A DNA stretch of 8,167 nucleotides from JAXGVG01 sp040773965 (GCA_040773965.1 JAXGVG010000085.1:1-8167); one strand, 5' to 3'; counted from the first letter of the stretch, positions 1 through 6,056 are shown. Numbers and translations are program-made. The notes: generated by a model from the sequence alone, not told the origin.

Positions 1-18
1 GCGAACGAAAGAAACTTG

Positions 19-112
19 ATCCGGGACCCAGTTTGGTTTCTTAATTTACCCAAGAAAAACAAGCTGGATCCCGGCTCGCGTGCCTCACTATCGTTCGGCA
101 CTTGGCCGGGAT
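19..112. repeat. Inverted intergenic repeat element ending in CTGGATCCCGG / CCGGGATGA
   Basis: Two facing copies of a short motif are visible. Positions 64-76 read CTGGATCCCGGCT, and the reverse complement of 19-31 reads CTGGGTCCCGGAT (11 of 13 match). The right part can fold: ATCCCGGC (68-75) pairs with GCCGGGAT (105-112), and inside that GTGCC (80-84) pairs with GGCAC (97-101). The element ends in CCGGGATGACA, a form that recurs in intergenic DNA of many alphaproteobacteria; this comparison is from memory. It encodes nothing recognisable. The left copy begins close to the window edge, so the full element may extend outside. Confidence 0.6.
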
Positions 113-134
113 GACACCTTTTTAATTGAGTCCG

Positions 135-280
135 CACCCTAACCCCTCCCTGCCGTCTACGCTGCTTCCCCCTTCGCGCTATGCGCTTCGGGGGACAGGT
201 CGCAGCTTCGCCAGACCTTGTGCAGACCCGGCGTAGCCTGAAGGGCGAAGACGGGCAAGGGGAGGGGAATGGGTTGCTCT
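135..280. repeat. GC-rich imperfect inverted-repeat region, non-coding
   Basis: This stretch is rich in CCCTCCC / GGGGAGGGG blocks and folds on itself imperfectly. The left side (about 139-156, AACCCCTCCCTGCCGTCT) resembles the reverse complement of about 250-275. CTACGC (157-162) pairs with GCGTAG (231-236). A central hairpin has CCCCC (168-172) against GGGGG (190-194) and GCGC (176-179) against GCGC (183-186), with a 3x3 internal mismatch and a TAT loop. No open frame here has family features. It is probably a dispersed palindromic intergenic element, but one copy in one window cannot prove dispersal. Confidence 0.4.
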
Positions 281-329
281 ACCCCTCCGCCTGTTTCTCC
301 CTATTTATGCGTACGCGAAAGCGGCGTTT

Positions 330-626
330 TTATTCCTTGACCTGATTTTGCCGCAAGGCGTCGAGGCGTTTTTGCAGGGACGCGATTTCCCGTTCAATCG
401 CAACGATCTCGTCTTCGGCTTCGGCTGACGCCAAAGGCGCGCCGCCGCGAAAGCCGCGCCCAAAGCCACGGCCCGCGCCCATACCGCCGAGCCGCCAAGG
501 TCCAAAGCACCCTCTCCACCCTCTTCCTCTCGTGTCTTGATGTGAGGCATCTCCTTGCGGGCATCCGCCTCGTCCCCATCCGGTGGGGCCCGTTCCTTGC
601 GGACCCGTTTTATCCAATCTTGGCAT
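330..626 (-). CDS. DUF5320 family small glycine-rich protein
   Basis: A 98-residue protein of unknown function. The N-terminal two thirds is rich in Gly, Arg and Pro and begins MPRLDKTGPQGTGPTG, close to the MPRxDxTGPxGxGP opening typical of DUF5320. The last third (about residues 68-96) is charged with regular hydrophobic spacing (IVAIEREIASLQKRLDAL), consistent with a coiled coil. Two cysteines (21 and 40) lie in the glycine-rich part. A strong AGGAGG site sits 6 bases before the ATG and overlaps the end of the DUF134 gene, so the two genes are surely co-transcribed and perhaps translationally coupled. In other genomes this family often sits beside DUF134 and dinitrogenase iron-molybdenum cofactor (NifX/NifB-like) proteins, which hints at metal or cofactor handling. 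No such partner is visible here, and no function should be assigned. Confidence 0.8.
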   Translation of the reverse strand: MPRLDKTGPQGTGPTGWGRGGCPQGDASHQDTRGRGWRGCFGPWRLGGMGAGRGFGRGFRGGAPLASAEAEDEIVAIEREIASLQKRLDALRQNQVKE

Positions 627-637
627 GGTTGCCTCCT

Positions 638-967
638 TTATCTTTCGGTTGTTGAAACGTCCGCGTCTTCATACGCGATGCGCCGATAGTTGCCGCCGCC
701 GATTTGCAGCGCCGCGCCTTCGACAAGCGCCGTGGCCACAGACCGCCGCGCTTCGGCCAGCACGCGCGAAAACGTCGGACGCGATACGTTCATCAGGGCG
801 GCGGCGGCTTCATGCTCAAGCCCCTGAACGTCCGCCAGCGACAGGGCTTCAAGTTCTTCGTCCCTGAGCGCGACGATGCGAAGCTGGCGCACCGGAATGC
901 CTTGGGGTTTGTAAAAACGCGCAACGGCATTATGTCTGATATGCCTGCATTTTCTTGGCCTAACCAT
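638..967 (-). CDS. DUF134 family predicted DNA-binding protein (sigma-70 region 4-like HTH)
   Basis: A 109-residue DUF134 protein. It opens MVRPRKCRHI, matching the family's M-x-R-P-x-K-C-R start, then RFYKPQGIPV (17-26). The conserved EELEALSLADVQGLEHEAAA (38-57) is followed by a helix-turn-helix whose likely recognition helix spans about 62-75 (SRPTFSRVLAEARR). The family hallmark GGNYRR closes the conserved part at 91-96. The HTH resembles sigma-70 region 4, so a role as transcription regulator is likely but unproven. The ATG has an AAAGGGGG stretch about 8 bases upstream. It is the first gene of a two-gene operon; its TAA overlaps the Shine-Dalgarno site of the DUF5320 gene. Two palindromes flank its promoter, so autoregulation is possible, though the palindromes could equally bind another regulator. 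The common iron-sulfur or NifX-type neighbours are absent from the window. Confidence 0.85.
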   Translation of the reverse strand: MVRPRKCRHIRHNAVARFYKPQGIPVRQLRIVALRDEELEALSLADVQGLEHEAAAALMNVSRPTFSRVLAEARRSVATALVEGAALQIGGGNYRRIAYEDADVSTTER

Positions 968-981
968 CTGGCCGCCCCCTT

Positions 982-1054
982 TATAATGAACGCTTGTTCA
1001 TTATATTCCGCCTTAGGAGACTGGTTGTCAAGCCTTATTGTGAACAAGCGTTCA
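982..1054 (-). promoter_or_regulatory. DUF134 operon promoter flanked by two TGAAC-N4-GTTCA operator-like palindromes
   Basis: Reading the minus strand, TTGACA (1031-1026) is a perfect -35 box. At 17 bp spacing the -10 would be GAATAT (1008-1003). A perfect TATAAT lies at 1005-1000 but with 20 bp spacing, so the exact -10 is unsure. A perfect inverted repeat spans 982-1005, with 10-base arms TATAATGAAC / GTTCATTATA around GCTT, covering the -10 and start-site region. A second palindrome, TGAACAAGCGTTCA, lies at 1041-1054 just upstream of the -35. The core of one is the exact reverse complement of the other, and their centres are 54 bp apart, about five helical turns. Such a layout suggests a dimeric repressor binding both sides of the promoter, possibly with looping. 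The binding protein is unknown. Confidence 0.6.
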
Positions 1055-1061
1055 TATTGAA

Positions 1062-1342
1062 ACGACGCGCGCAAAAGCTCTCCGCGTACGAAAAATGGCC
1101 CGAATGACTTCGCCCCCGAAGAGCTTTCAAGAAAAAGCCCTTAACCGGATCGCAAAGTCAAACAGTCGCGCGCCTTGAAAGGCTCAACAAGCCGCCGGAT
1201 AAATGGCTTCCGGACCTTCGCAAGAAACAACGGCCCGGGGAGAAGCTTTTCATATCACGCCCTTTGTGCCATAGACACGGGTCCCTCAAGCGCGACGGCT
1301 GCCGGAAAACGGCGGCAAGGAATCCGGGGAGAATGCCGGTCC
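1062..1342. other. Non-coding stretch between the DUF134 promoter and exoD
   Basis: No gene is seen here. Weak structures are present: CTTCG (1108-1112) pairs with CGAAG (1117-1121) around four C's, and AAAGCTCT (1074-1081) is inverted at 1120-1127. The frame of exoD stays open back to a TTG at 1175, but those 56 codons have no family similarity and their composition looks non-coding. The stretch is best read as the exoD leader plus spacer between the divergent DUF134 and exoD transcription units. Confidence 0.5.
1175..1203 (+). promoter_or_regulatory. Candidate sigma-70 promoter for exoD
   Basis: TTGAAA (1175-1180, 5 of 6 to consensus) and GATAAA (1198-1203, 4 of 6) are separated by 17 bp and point toward exoD. 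The start codon is about 140 bp further on, giving a rather long leader. This is the best pair noticed in the upstream region, but it is a weak match. Confidence 0.3.
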
Positions 1343-1969
1343 ATGAACAAAAAGGATAAATCTTCCCATTCCGGCGGCATTGCCGACATTCTGGAAGGGG
1401 CGCTTCAGCGGAACGAAAAGGGCGAAATCACCCTTGGCGACCTCGTGGGGGCTCTGGGAGATAAGGGATTTGCCCTTTTGATGATGATCCTCGTCTTGCC
1501 GAACTGCGTTCCGGTTCCCGTTCCGCCGGGAGTGTCGACCGTCTTTTCGTTGCCTCTTCTTTTTCTCGCGGCCCAGATGGCATGGGGCCGGGCGTCCCCA
1601 TGGATTCCGAAACGGCTTATGAGGATAACCCTCGACAGGGATTTTCTCTCCCGCGCGCTGGGGAAAGCCCGCCCATGGCTCGGGCATCTTGAACGGAACA
1701 GCAGGCCGCGGCTTTCGTTTCTTTTTTCGCCGAATGGTGAACGTTTCGTTGGCGCCGTCTGGCTTGTGCTGGCTCTTTCGATTTCAGTGCCTCTACCTTT
1801 CACGAATTTTTTGCCCGGCGTCGGCATACTGGTCAGCGCCTTTACCCTTTTCCGGCGCGACGGCCTTGGTGTTCTGATCGGCTTTTTTATCGGGGCCCTG
1901 GGCGTCTTCTTTACGCTTTCGATTCTCGCGTTCGGTTTCGCAACCGTCAAAAAGGCCTTGATGTTATAA
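1343..1969 (+). CDS. exoD: ExoD family membrane protein (exopolysaccharide synthesis-associated)
   Basis: A 208-residue inner-membrane protein of the ExoD family, a normal length for it. The soluble N-terminal part holds the family pattern GEITLGDLVGALGDKGFALL (27-46). This runs into a hydrophobic segment ending in the characteristic LPNCVPVPVPPGVS (52-65). Further hydrophobic segments lie at about 66-80, 134-152, 155-170 and 175-200. LPFTNFLPG (151-159) echoes the first PNxxPxP motif, consistent with an internal pseudo-repeat. ExoD was described in rhizobia as affecting exopolysaccharide production and nodule invasion; its biochemical activity is unknown. The ATG at 1343 was chosen over in-frame upstream TTG codons because the family N-terminus begins here and GGGGAGA lies about 10 bases upstream. 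It is a single-gene unit convergent with typA. Its last codons overlap the end of a DUF134 relic on the other strand. Confidence 0.85.
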   Translation: MNKKDKSSHSGGIADILEGALQRNEKGEITLGDLVGALGDKGFALLMMILVLPNCVPVPVPPGVSTVFSLPLLFLAAQMAWGRASPWIPKRLMRITLDRDFLSRALGKARPWLGHLERNSRPRLSFLFSPNGERFVGAVWLVLALSISVPLPFTNFLPGVGILVSAFTLFRRDGLGVLIGFFIGALGVFFTLSILAFGFATVKKALML

Positions 1970-2072
1970 AGCCGCTTTATGACGCGCACACACCGGGACG
2001 CCTTGAGGCTTGTAAAAGCGCCCGATACAGGCCTGTTGTCAAGCTTATGTATGAACAGGCCTTCATGCTGAA
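1964..2072 (-). pseudogene. Relic of a second DUF134 gene with part of its promoter
   Basis: Read on the minus strand, 2020-1991 encodes RFYKPQGVPV, against RFYKPQGIPV (residues 17-26) of the intact DUF134 protein. The DNA is identical at 25 of 30 bases; three differences are silent and the other two change Ile to Val. After ten further residues without similarity the frame stops at 1966-1964, inside the end of exoD. Upstream, 2035-2072 matches 1024-1061, the intact gene's -35 and outer operator region, at 29 of 38 positions without gaps. The match includes GCTTGACAAC and a TGAACAGGCCTTCA version of the palindrome at the same spacing. About 90 bases lying between these two blocks in the intact copy, including the -10 and start codon, are missing. 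It is therefore a decayed, non-functional copy. The silent changes suggest a diverged paralog or transferred allele rather than a very recent duplication. Confidence 0.65.
2029..2062. terminator. Stem-loop between convergent exoD and typA, possible terminator
   Basis: AGGCCTGTT (2029-2037) pairs perfectly with AACAGGCCT (2054-2062) around a 16-base loop. It lies in the short gap between two converging genes, where a shared terminator is expected. There is no T-run directly after the stem in either direction (TTTTT occurs at 2081-2085, 18 bases beyond), so intrinsic termination is uncertain. The structure lies within the DUF134 relic and may be an accident of its deletion. Confidence 0.25.
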
Positions 2073-2086
2073 CATGGGGGTTTTTC

Positions 2087-3901
2087 TTACCCCTCCGCCT
2101 GTTTCGCCATTTTTTTGCGCATATGCGGATCGAGGTAGCGTTTGCGAAGGCGGATGGATTTCGGCGTAATTTCCACCAGTTCGTCGTCGTTGATGTAGGC
2201 GATGGCTTTTTCGAGAGTCATCTGAAGCGGCGGCGTGAGGCGGATGGCATCGTCCTTTCCCGACGCGCGGATGTTGGTGAGCTTTTTGCCTTCGAGCACG
2301 TTGACGTCCAGATCGGTGCTTTTGCTGTGCTCGCCGATGATCATGCCTTCATAGACCTTGGCGTTAGGGACGATCAGCATGGGCCCGCGTTCCTGCAATT
2401 TCCACATGGCGTACGCCACCGCCGCGCCCTTGCCGTTCGAGATCAGCACCCCCGTGCGGCGGGCCTGTATGGAACCTTTATAAGGCGCGTAGCCGTGAAA
2501 CAGGCGGTTCATGATGCCCGTGCCGCGCGTGTCGCTTAAAAAATCGCCGTGATAGCCGATCAACCCGCGCGACGGCGCGAGAAAGGCGAGACGCACTTTG
2601 CCGCCGCCCGAAGGCCGCATGTTGGTAAGTTCCGCCTTGCGCTCGGACATTTTGTTGACGACCGTGCCCGCGTACGCCTCGTCCACGTCGACCTGGACTT
2701 CCTCAATGGGCTCCAGACGCTCGCCGTTCTCCTCTCTGAAAAGAACCCGCGGGCGGCTGATGGACAGCTCATAGCCTTCGCGGCGCATGGTTTCAATGAT
2801 GATGCCCAACTGAAGCTCGCCGCGCCCGGCAACCTCGAAGGAATCCTTTTCGTCCGTCTCGGTGACGCGGATGGCCACATTGCCTTCAACCTCGCGCAAC
2901 AGGCGCTCGCGGATGACGCGACTCGTTACCTTATCGCCTTCGGTGCCCGCGAGCGGCGAGTCATTGACCGAAAACGTCATGGCAATCGTGGGCGGATCGA
3001 TCGGGCGCGCCTGAATGGCGTCGGTGACTAGCAAATCGCAGAGCGTATCGGCCACCGTCGCCTTGCCGAGGCCCGCAATCGCCACAATATCGCCCGCCTG
3101 CGCTTCATCGACCGGAACGCGTTCAAGCCCCCGAAAGGCCAGAACTTTCGTCACGCGGCCCTGCTCGACCATCTGGCCATCATGGCTCATGGCCTTGATG
3201 GGCATGTTGCATTTGACCGTGCCGGTCTGAATCCGTCCCGTGAGCAAACGGCCAATGTACGGATTAGCCTCCAATATCGTCGCCAAAAGCGTGAAAGGCG
3301 CCGAAGCATCGACTTGCGGCGGCGGCACATGACGGAGGATCAGATCGAACAACGGCGTGAGGTCTTTTGTCTCTTCACCCATCTTCGTAATGGCCCAGCC
3401 CTGGCGGCCCGAGGCGAATAATGTCGGGAAGTCGAGCTGCTCTTCCGTGGCGTCCAGCGCGGCGAAGAGATCGAAAATTTCATTATGTACTTCCTGCGTG
3501 CGCGCGTCGGGACGGTCCACCTTGTTGATGACGACCATCGGCTTGAGCCCCGCCGCCAGCGCTTTGGAGACGACGAACTTGGTCTGCGGCAGCGGCCCTT
3601 CGGCCGCATCCACCAGCAGCACCGCGCCGTCCACCATGGACAGGATGCGCTCCACCTCGCCGCCGAAATCGGCATGGCCGGGCGTATCGACGATGTTGAT
3701 GCGCACATCGTCCCGCACAATCGACGTGCATTTGGCAAGAATGGTAATGCCGCGTTCACGCTCCAGATCGCCTGAATCGAGCGCGCACTCCGCCACCTGC
3801 TGGTTTTCCCGAAATGAGCCCGACTGGCGCAGCAGCGCGTCCACAAGCGTCGTCTTGCCGTGGTCGACGTGAGCAATAATGGCAATATTTCGAAGTTCCA
3901 T
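2087..3901 (-). CDS. typA: Translational GTPase TypA/BipA
   Basis: A 604-residue ribosome-associated GTPase of the EF-G/LepA superfamily, full length for TypA/BipA. The G domain shows the P-loop AHVDHGKT (10-17), the family's DLERERGITI (45-54), DTPGH (72-76) and NKVD (126-129). An EF-Tu domain 2-like barrel follows at about 200-290, then the EF-G-like domain with VAGRGELQLGIIIETMRREG and a domain V region, and the TypA-specific C-terminal domain from about 480 (SNGKGAAVAYAMWKLQERG, KKLTNIRASGKDDAI). TypA binds 70S ribosomes and assists 50S assembly and translation under stress such as cold. The start MELRNIAIIAHVDHGKT is where the family begins; the upstream GGAAA is a weak ribosome site. 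It lies 36 bp after the LysE-family gene on the same strand and may be co-transcribed with it. All expected GTPase motifs are intact. Confidence 0.97.
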   Translation of the reverse strand: MELRNIAIIAHVDHGKTTLVDALLRQSGSFRENQQVAECALDSGDLERERGITILAKCTSIVRDDVRINIVDTPGHADFGGEVERILSMVDGAVLLVDAAEGPLPQTKFVVSKALAAGLKPMVVINKVDRPDARTQEVHNEIFDLFAALDATEEQLDFPTLFASGRQGWAITKMGEETKDLTPLFDLILRHVPPPQVDASAPFTLLATILEANPYIGRLLTGRIQTGTVKCNMPIKAMSHDGQMVEQGRVTKVLAFRGLERVPVDEAQAGDIVAIAGLGKATVADTLCDLLVTDAIQARPIDPPTIAMTFSVNDSPLAGTEGDKVTSRVIRERLLREVEGNVAIRVTETDEKDSFEVAGRGELQLGIIIETMRREGYELSISRPRVLFREENGERLEPIEEVQVDVDEAYAGTVVNKMSERKAELTNMRPSGGGKVRLAFLAPSRGLIGYHGDFLSDTRGTGIMNRLFHGYAPYKGSIQARRTGVLISNGKGAAVAYAMWKLQERGPMLIVPNAKVYEGMIIGEHSKSTDLDVNVLEGKKLTNIRASGKDDAIRLTPPLQMTLEKAIAYINDDELVEITPKSIRLRKRYLDPHMRKKMAKQAEG

Positions 3902-3937
3902 AATAATTTCCAGTATCGGATGAATGTTTTTGCGGGC

Positions 3938-4621
3938 CTAGGGCAGAAATTGCGAAAGATTCAAATTGCCCAGCACGCCCGTGGTCAGCGCCCACACGGC
4001 CGCCACCGCCAGCGCCACCGCCATAAAGTGGTTAATCCACGTTACGCTGTTTTCGGTGATGTGTACTCTCACCAGCGAGGTGCCACCACTCAGCATCAGC
4101 CACCACAGGGACGAGCCCGCAAAAATGCCCGTCACAAGAATGACCGCCTGCGTATGGTTTTCTACGCCGCCAAATGTCGCCACAACCGCGAGCATGGCGA
4201 AAATCGTCGCCGGGTTGGTGAGCGTGATCATGAAGCTGCTGACCCCCGCGCGGATGGCCGCGCCCAACCAGGGTTGCGGCGTGTTGCTGTTCTCGCTGTT
4301 GCCGTTATCGGCCTGCGGCTGGCGCGGCTTGTCGTGCCACGTGTGCCAGGCGCCGATGAAAAGGAGTATGCCGCCGACGATGTGGATCGAGTGCGTATAG
4401 AGCTTGATCCAATCCATAATGGCGGCCACGCCGAACGCCGCGATGGCGCCGAAAAACGTATCGGCAAAAGCGGCCCCGAAGCCGCTGATAAAGCCGATCA
4501 GCAACCCTTTGCGGATCGTGCGGCGGATGCACATAAGCCCGACCGGCCCCACGGGCGCCGCGATCATCAGCCCCATCAGCATGCCGCGATAGAGAACCCC
4601 TAATTCCTCGAACAAACCCAT
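3938..4621 (-). CDS. LysE/RhtB family amino-acid exporter-like membrane protein
   Basis: A 227-residue inner-membrane protein of the LysE/RhtB translocator family, which exports amino acids or related small molecules; the substrate cannot be told from sequence. The family signature AAPVGPVGLMCIRRT lies at 21-35, and a conserved asparagine-proline (LTNPATI) at 134-140. Six hydrophobic segments are visible at about 12-32, 38-68, 78-95, 124-150, 158-181 and 196-219. A polar loop rich in Gln, Asn and Asp (about 96-118) lies between the third and fourth. The ATG at 4621 gives the usual short lead before the first segment. Its GAGGG ribosome-site-like sequence is only one base away, so an in-frame ATG 13 codons later is a possible alternative. 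It lies 89 bp downstream of queH and 36 bp upstream of typA, with no evident functional link to either. Confidence 0.88.
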   Translation of the reverse strand: MGLFEELGVLYRGMLMGLMIAAPVGPVGLMCIRRTIRKGLLIGFISGFGAAFADTFFGAIAAFGVAAIMDWIKLYTHSIHIVGGILLFIGAWHTWHDKPRQPQADNGNSENSNTPQPWLGAAIRAGVSSFMITLTNPATIFAMLAVVATFGGVENHTQAVILVTGIFAGSSLWWLMLSGGTSLVRVHITENSVTWINHFMAVALAVAAVWALTTGVLGNLNLSQFLP

Positions 4622-4710
4622 ACCCTCGCTTTAACTTTTACTGGGCCAGCTTATGGCAGATTTACGGGGGAGTCGGCAAGAACCGTCCTGAAAAGATGCC
4701 CAAAGAGCTC

Positions 4711-5352
4711 TTAACGGAAGGTTTGCCCGCTCGTTGCGAGGGTTTTGACGGCTTTTTGTCGCCTTTTTTCGGACTCGCGAAGCGAGTAAACGCAGCCGCA
4801 GTACGTTTGACGGTAAAACCCTTCGCGTTTTGTGACGAGAAGGCCGCGATCCGTTCCAACCTGCTGCCGCCAGTTGCAATCCCAAAACGTTAACCCTTCG
4901 TAGCGCGATGCAGCCGTATGGCCGCAGGTGTTAACCTGATCCAGGTTTTTCCAGCGCGAGATACCGAGGCTCGTGGCAATGACGGGAAACCCGTTTTCAT
5001 GCGCGTAAAGCGCTGCGCGTTCGAGGCGCATGAGGAAACATTGTGTGCAGCGCGCGCCTCTTTCGGGTTCGTTTTCCAGTCCTTTGACGCGCTCGCGCCA
5101 ATTATCATTGTCGTAATCGGCATCGACGAACGGCACACCGAGCTTGGCCGCGAAACGCTTGTTGTGCTCTTTCCGCTTTTCGTATTCCGCGCGCGTGTCG
5201 ATGTTCGGGTTGTAATAAAAGACCGTGAAAGCGAAGCCGCTTTCTTCCAACGTTTCCATGATTCCGCCGGAACACGGCGCGCAGCAGGCGTGGAGAAGAA
5301 TTTTAGCGCCGCCTTCAGGGGAAGCGAGCGTATCCGCCCGGACGAATGTCAT
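4711..5352 (-). CDS. queH: Epoxyqueuosine reductase QueH
   Basis: A 213-residue QueH (formerly DUF208), which reduces epoxyqueuosine to queuosine in tRNA, the last step of that pathway. It replaces the unrelated cobalamin-dependent QueG. All family cysteine motifs are present: LLHACCAPCS (19-28), RCTQCFLMRL (101-110) and YRQTYCGCVYS (180-190). These supply ligands for the [4Fe-4S] cluster and the nearby metal seen in characterised QueH. The IATSLGISRWKN stretch (125-136) matches the family's conserved TSLxISxxKN block. The start is 10 bases after the mlaC stop, so the two are probably co-transcribed. A ribosome site is weak (AAGGAA, about 13 bases upstream), which fits coupling to mlaC translation. 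A 10-base perfect palindrome, AAGAGCTCTT (4703-4712), overlaps the stop codon. Confidence 0.94.
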   Translation of the reverse strand: MTFVRADTLASPEGGAKILLHACCAPCSGGIMETLEESGFAFTVFYYNPNIDTRAEYEKRKEHNKRFAAKLGVPFVDADYDNDNWRERVKGLENEPERGARCTQCFLMRLERAALYAHENGFPVIATSLGISRWKNLDQVNTCGHTAASRYEGLTFWDCNWRQQVGTDRGLLVTKREGFYRQTYCGCVYSLRESEKRRQKAVKTLATSGQTFR

Positions 5353-5362
5353 GGGCCGGGGT

Positions 5363-6013
5363 TCATTCCTTCAGTTGGTCGCGCATGGCGGCAAGCAGGC
5401 CCTCCATGCCGCCGTCGCGGTGGATGATGGAGGCGTATTCCTCGCGCTTGGTTATGGTTTGGCTAACGCCCTCGATGACAACGTCAAGTATGGCGAACTT
5501 GCCGTCCTTGTTTCGAACGCGCCAATCCACTTTCGTCGGCGGCGACCGGTCCGGATGCATGATCTGGCTCGAAACGATGACATCGCTGTCGCTTTCAGGG
5601 CGGGTGTTGATGATCAGAGACTTCTCCCCATGGCCATTCGACAGACGGTCGGCGTACATTTTGACCACCGTCGATTCAAAAAGCTTTGTGTATTCCTGTT
5701 GCTGTACCGGCGTTGCCGTGTTCCATGCGCGGCCGATCACAAACCGGGCGATGGTGGGTAGATCAAAGTACTCGTGAAGGATTTCACGGTATTTTTCTTT
5801 TTGCTGGTCCCGCGTCAGGCTCTCATCGTCAATAACGGCCAGCGTCTTTGCCCCCATATTCTGGACGAAGCCGCCTGCAGGCGTTTGGATGGACTCCATC
5901 GACCGGCGCATCAGCGCCGCTCCCGGCGTAACGGAATTGGCCTTCGCGCCTCCCGGCGCGGCCAGAGAGGCAAGAAAGAGAAAAACCAAAAGGAAAGGAA
6001 GCATTAAACGCAT
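5363..6013 (-). CDS. mlaC: MlaC/Ttg2D family periplasmic phospholipid-binding protein
   Basis: A 216-residue secreted protein of the MlaC family (toluene tolerance Ttg2D). The N-terminus is a classical Sec signal peptide: MRLML, a hydrophobic core to about residue 19, and a likely cleavage site after AKA (23-25). The mature part matches MlaC through blocks such as YREILHEYFDLPTIARFVIGRAWNTATPVQQQEYTKLF (about 75-112) and VDWRVRNKDGKFAILDVVIEGVS (about 162-184). MlaC carries phospholipids between the outer-membrane MlaA complex and the inner-membrane MlaFEDB transporter. No mlaA, mlaD, mlaE or mlaF is nearby, so it is an orphan in this window. The hopanoid-cluster homolog HpnM belongs to the same family and cannot be excluded. 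An alternative ATG lies three codons later. A plausible promoter lies in the 123 bp gap after fabF, so it may begin a new transcript with queH. Confidence 0.88.
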   Translation of the reverse strand: MRLMLPFLLVFLFLASLAAPGGAKANSVTPGAALMRRSMESIQTPAGGFVQNMGAKTLAVIDDESLTRDQQKEKYREILHEYFDLPTIARFVIGRAWNTATPVQQQEYTKLFESTVVKMYADRLSNGHGEKSLIINTRPESDSDVIVSSQIMHPDRSPPTKVDWRVRNKDGKFAILDVVIEGVSQTITKREEYASIIHRDGGMEGLLAAMRDQLKE

Positions 6014-6056
6014 GGCTTGTTTCTCGTCAAAAAAAGGAGCGGCTTAACTGTCGCCT

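Noticed and set aside
305..550. 81-codon minus-strand open frame overlapping the DUF5320 gene
   Set aside because: The DUF5320 frame has the family N-terminus and a strong AGGAGG site; this frame has neither.
793..1074. Minus-strand open frame crossing the DUF134 promoter palindromes
   Set aside because: It runs through the operator and promoter region and overlaps the DUF134 gene in another frame; no ribosome site or family similarity.
1074..1127. AAAGCTCT / AGAGCTTT inverted repeat and nested CTTCG hairpin as a riboswitch or terminator
   Set aside because: The arms are short, the loop is long, there is no T-run, and nothing matches a known riboswitch pattern.
1175..1342. Extension of exoD upstream to a TTG, adding 56 residues
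   Set aside because: The added residues show no ExoD similarity and no membrane or signal pattern, while the ATG at 1343 has a ribosome site and starts the family-like sequence.
1405..1989. 194-codon minus-strand open frame opposite exoD
   Set aside because: Basic, low-complexity translation with no family pattern; exoD on the other strand explains the sequence.
2035..2042. The TTGACA in the relic as an active promoter reading antisense into exoD
   Set aside because: At 16-19 bp spacing there is no acceptable -10 box, which fits loss of the original -10 by deletion.
2549..3031. 160-codon plus-strand open frame opposite typA
   Set aside because: Antisense shadow of strongly conserved typA codons.
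3860..4603. 247-codon plus-strand open frame opposite the LysE-family gene
   Set aside because: The translation is Arg/His/Asp-rich low-complexity sequence, whereas the other strand gives a coherent six-segment membrane protein with family motifs.
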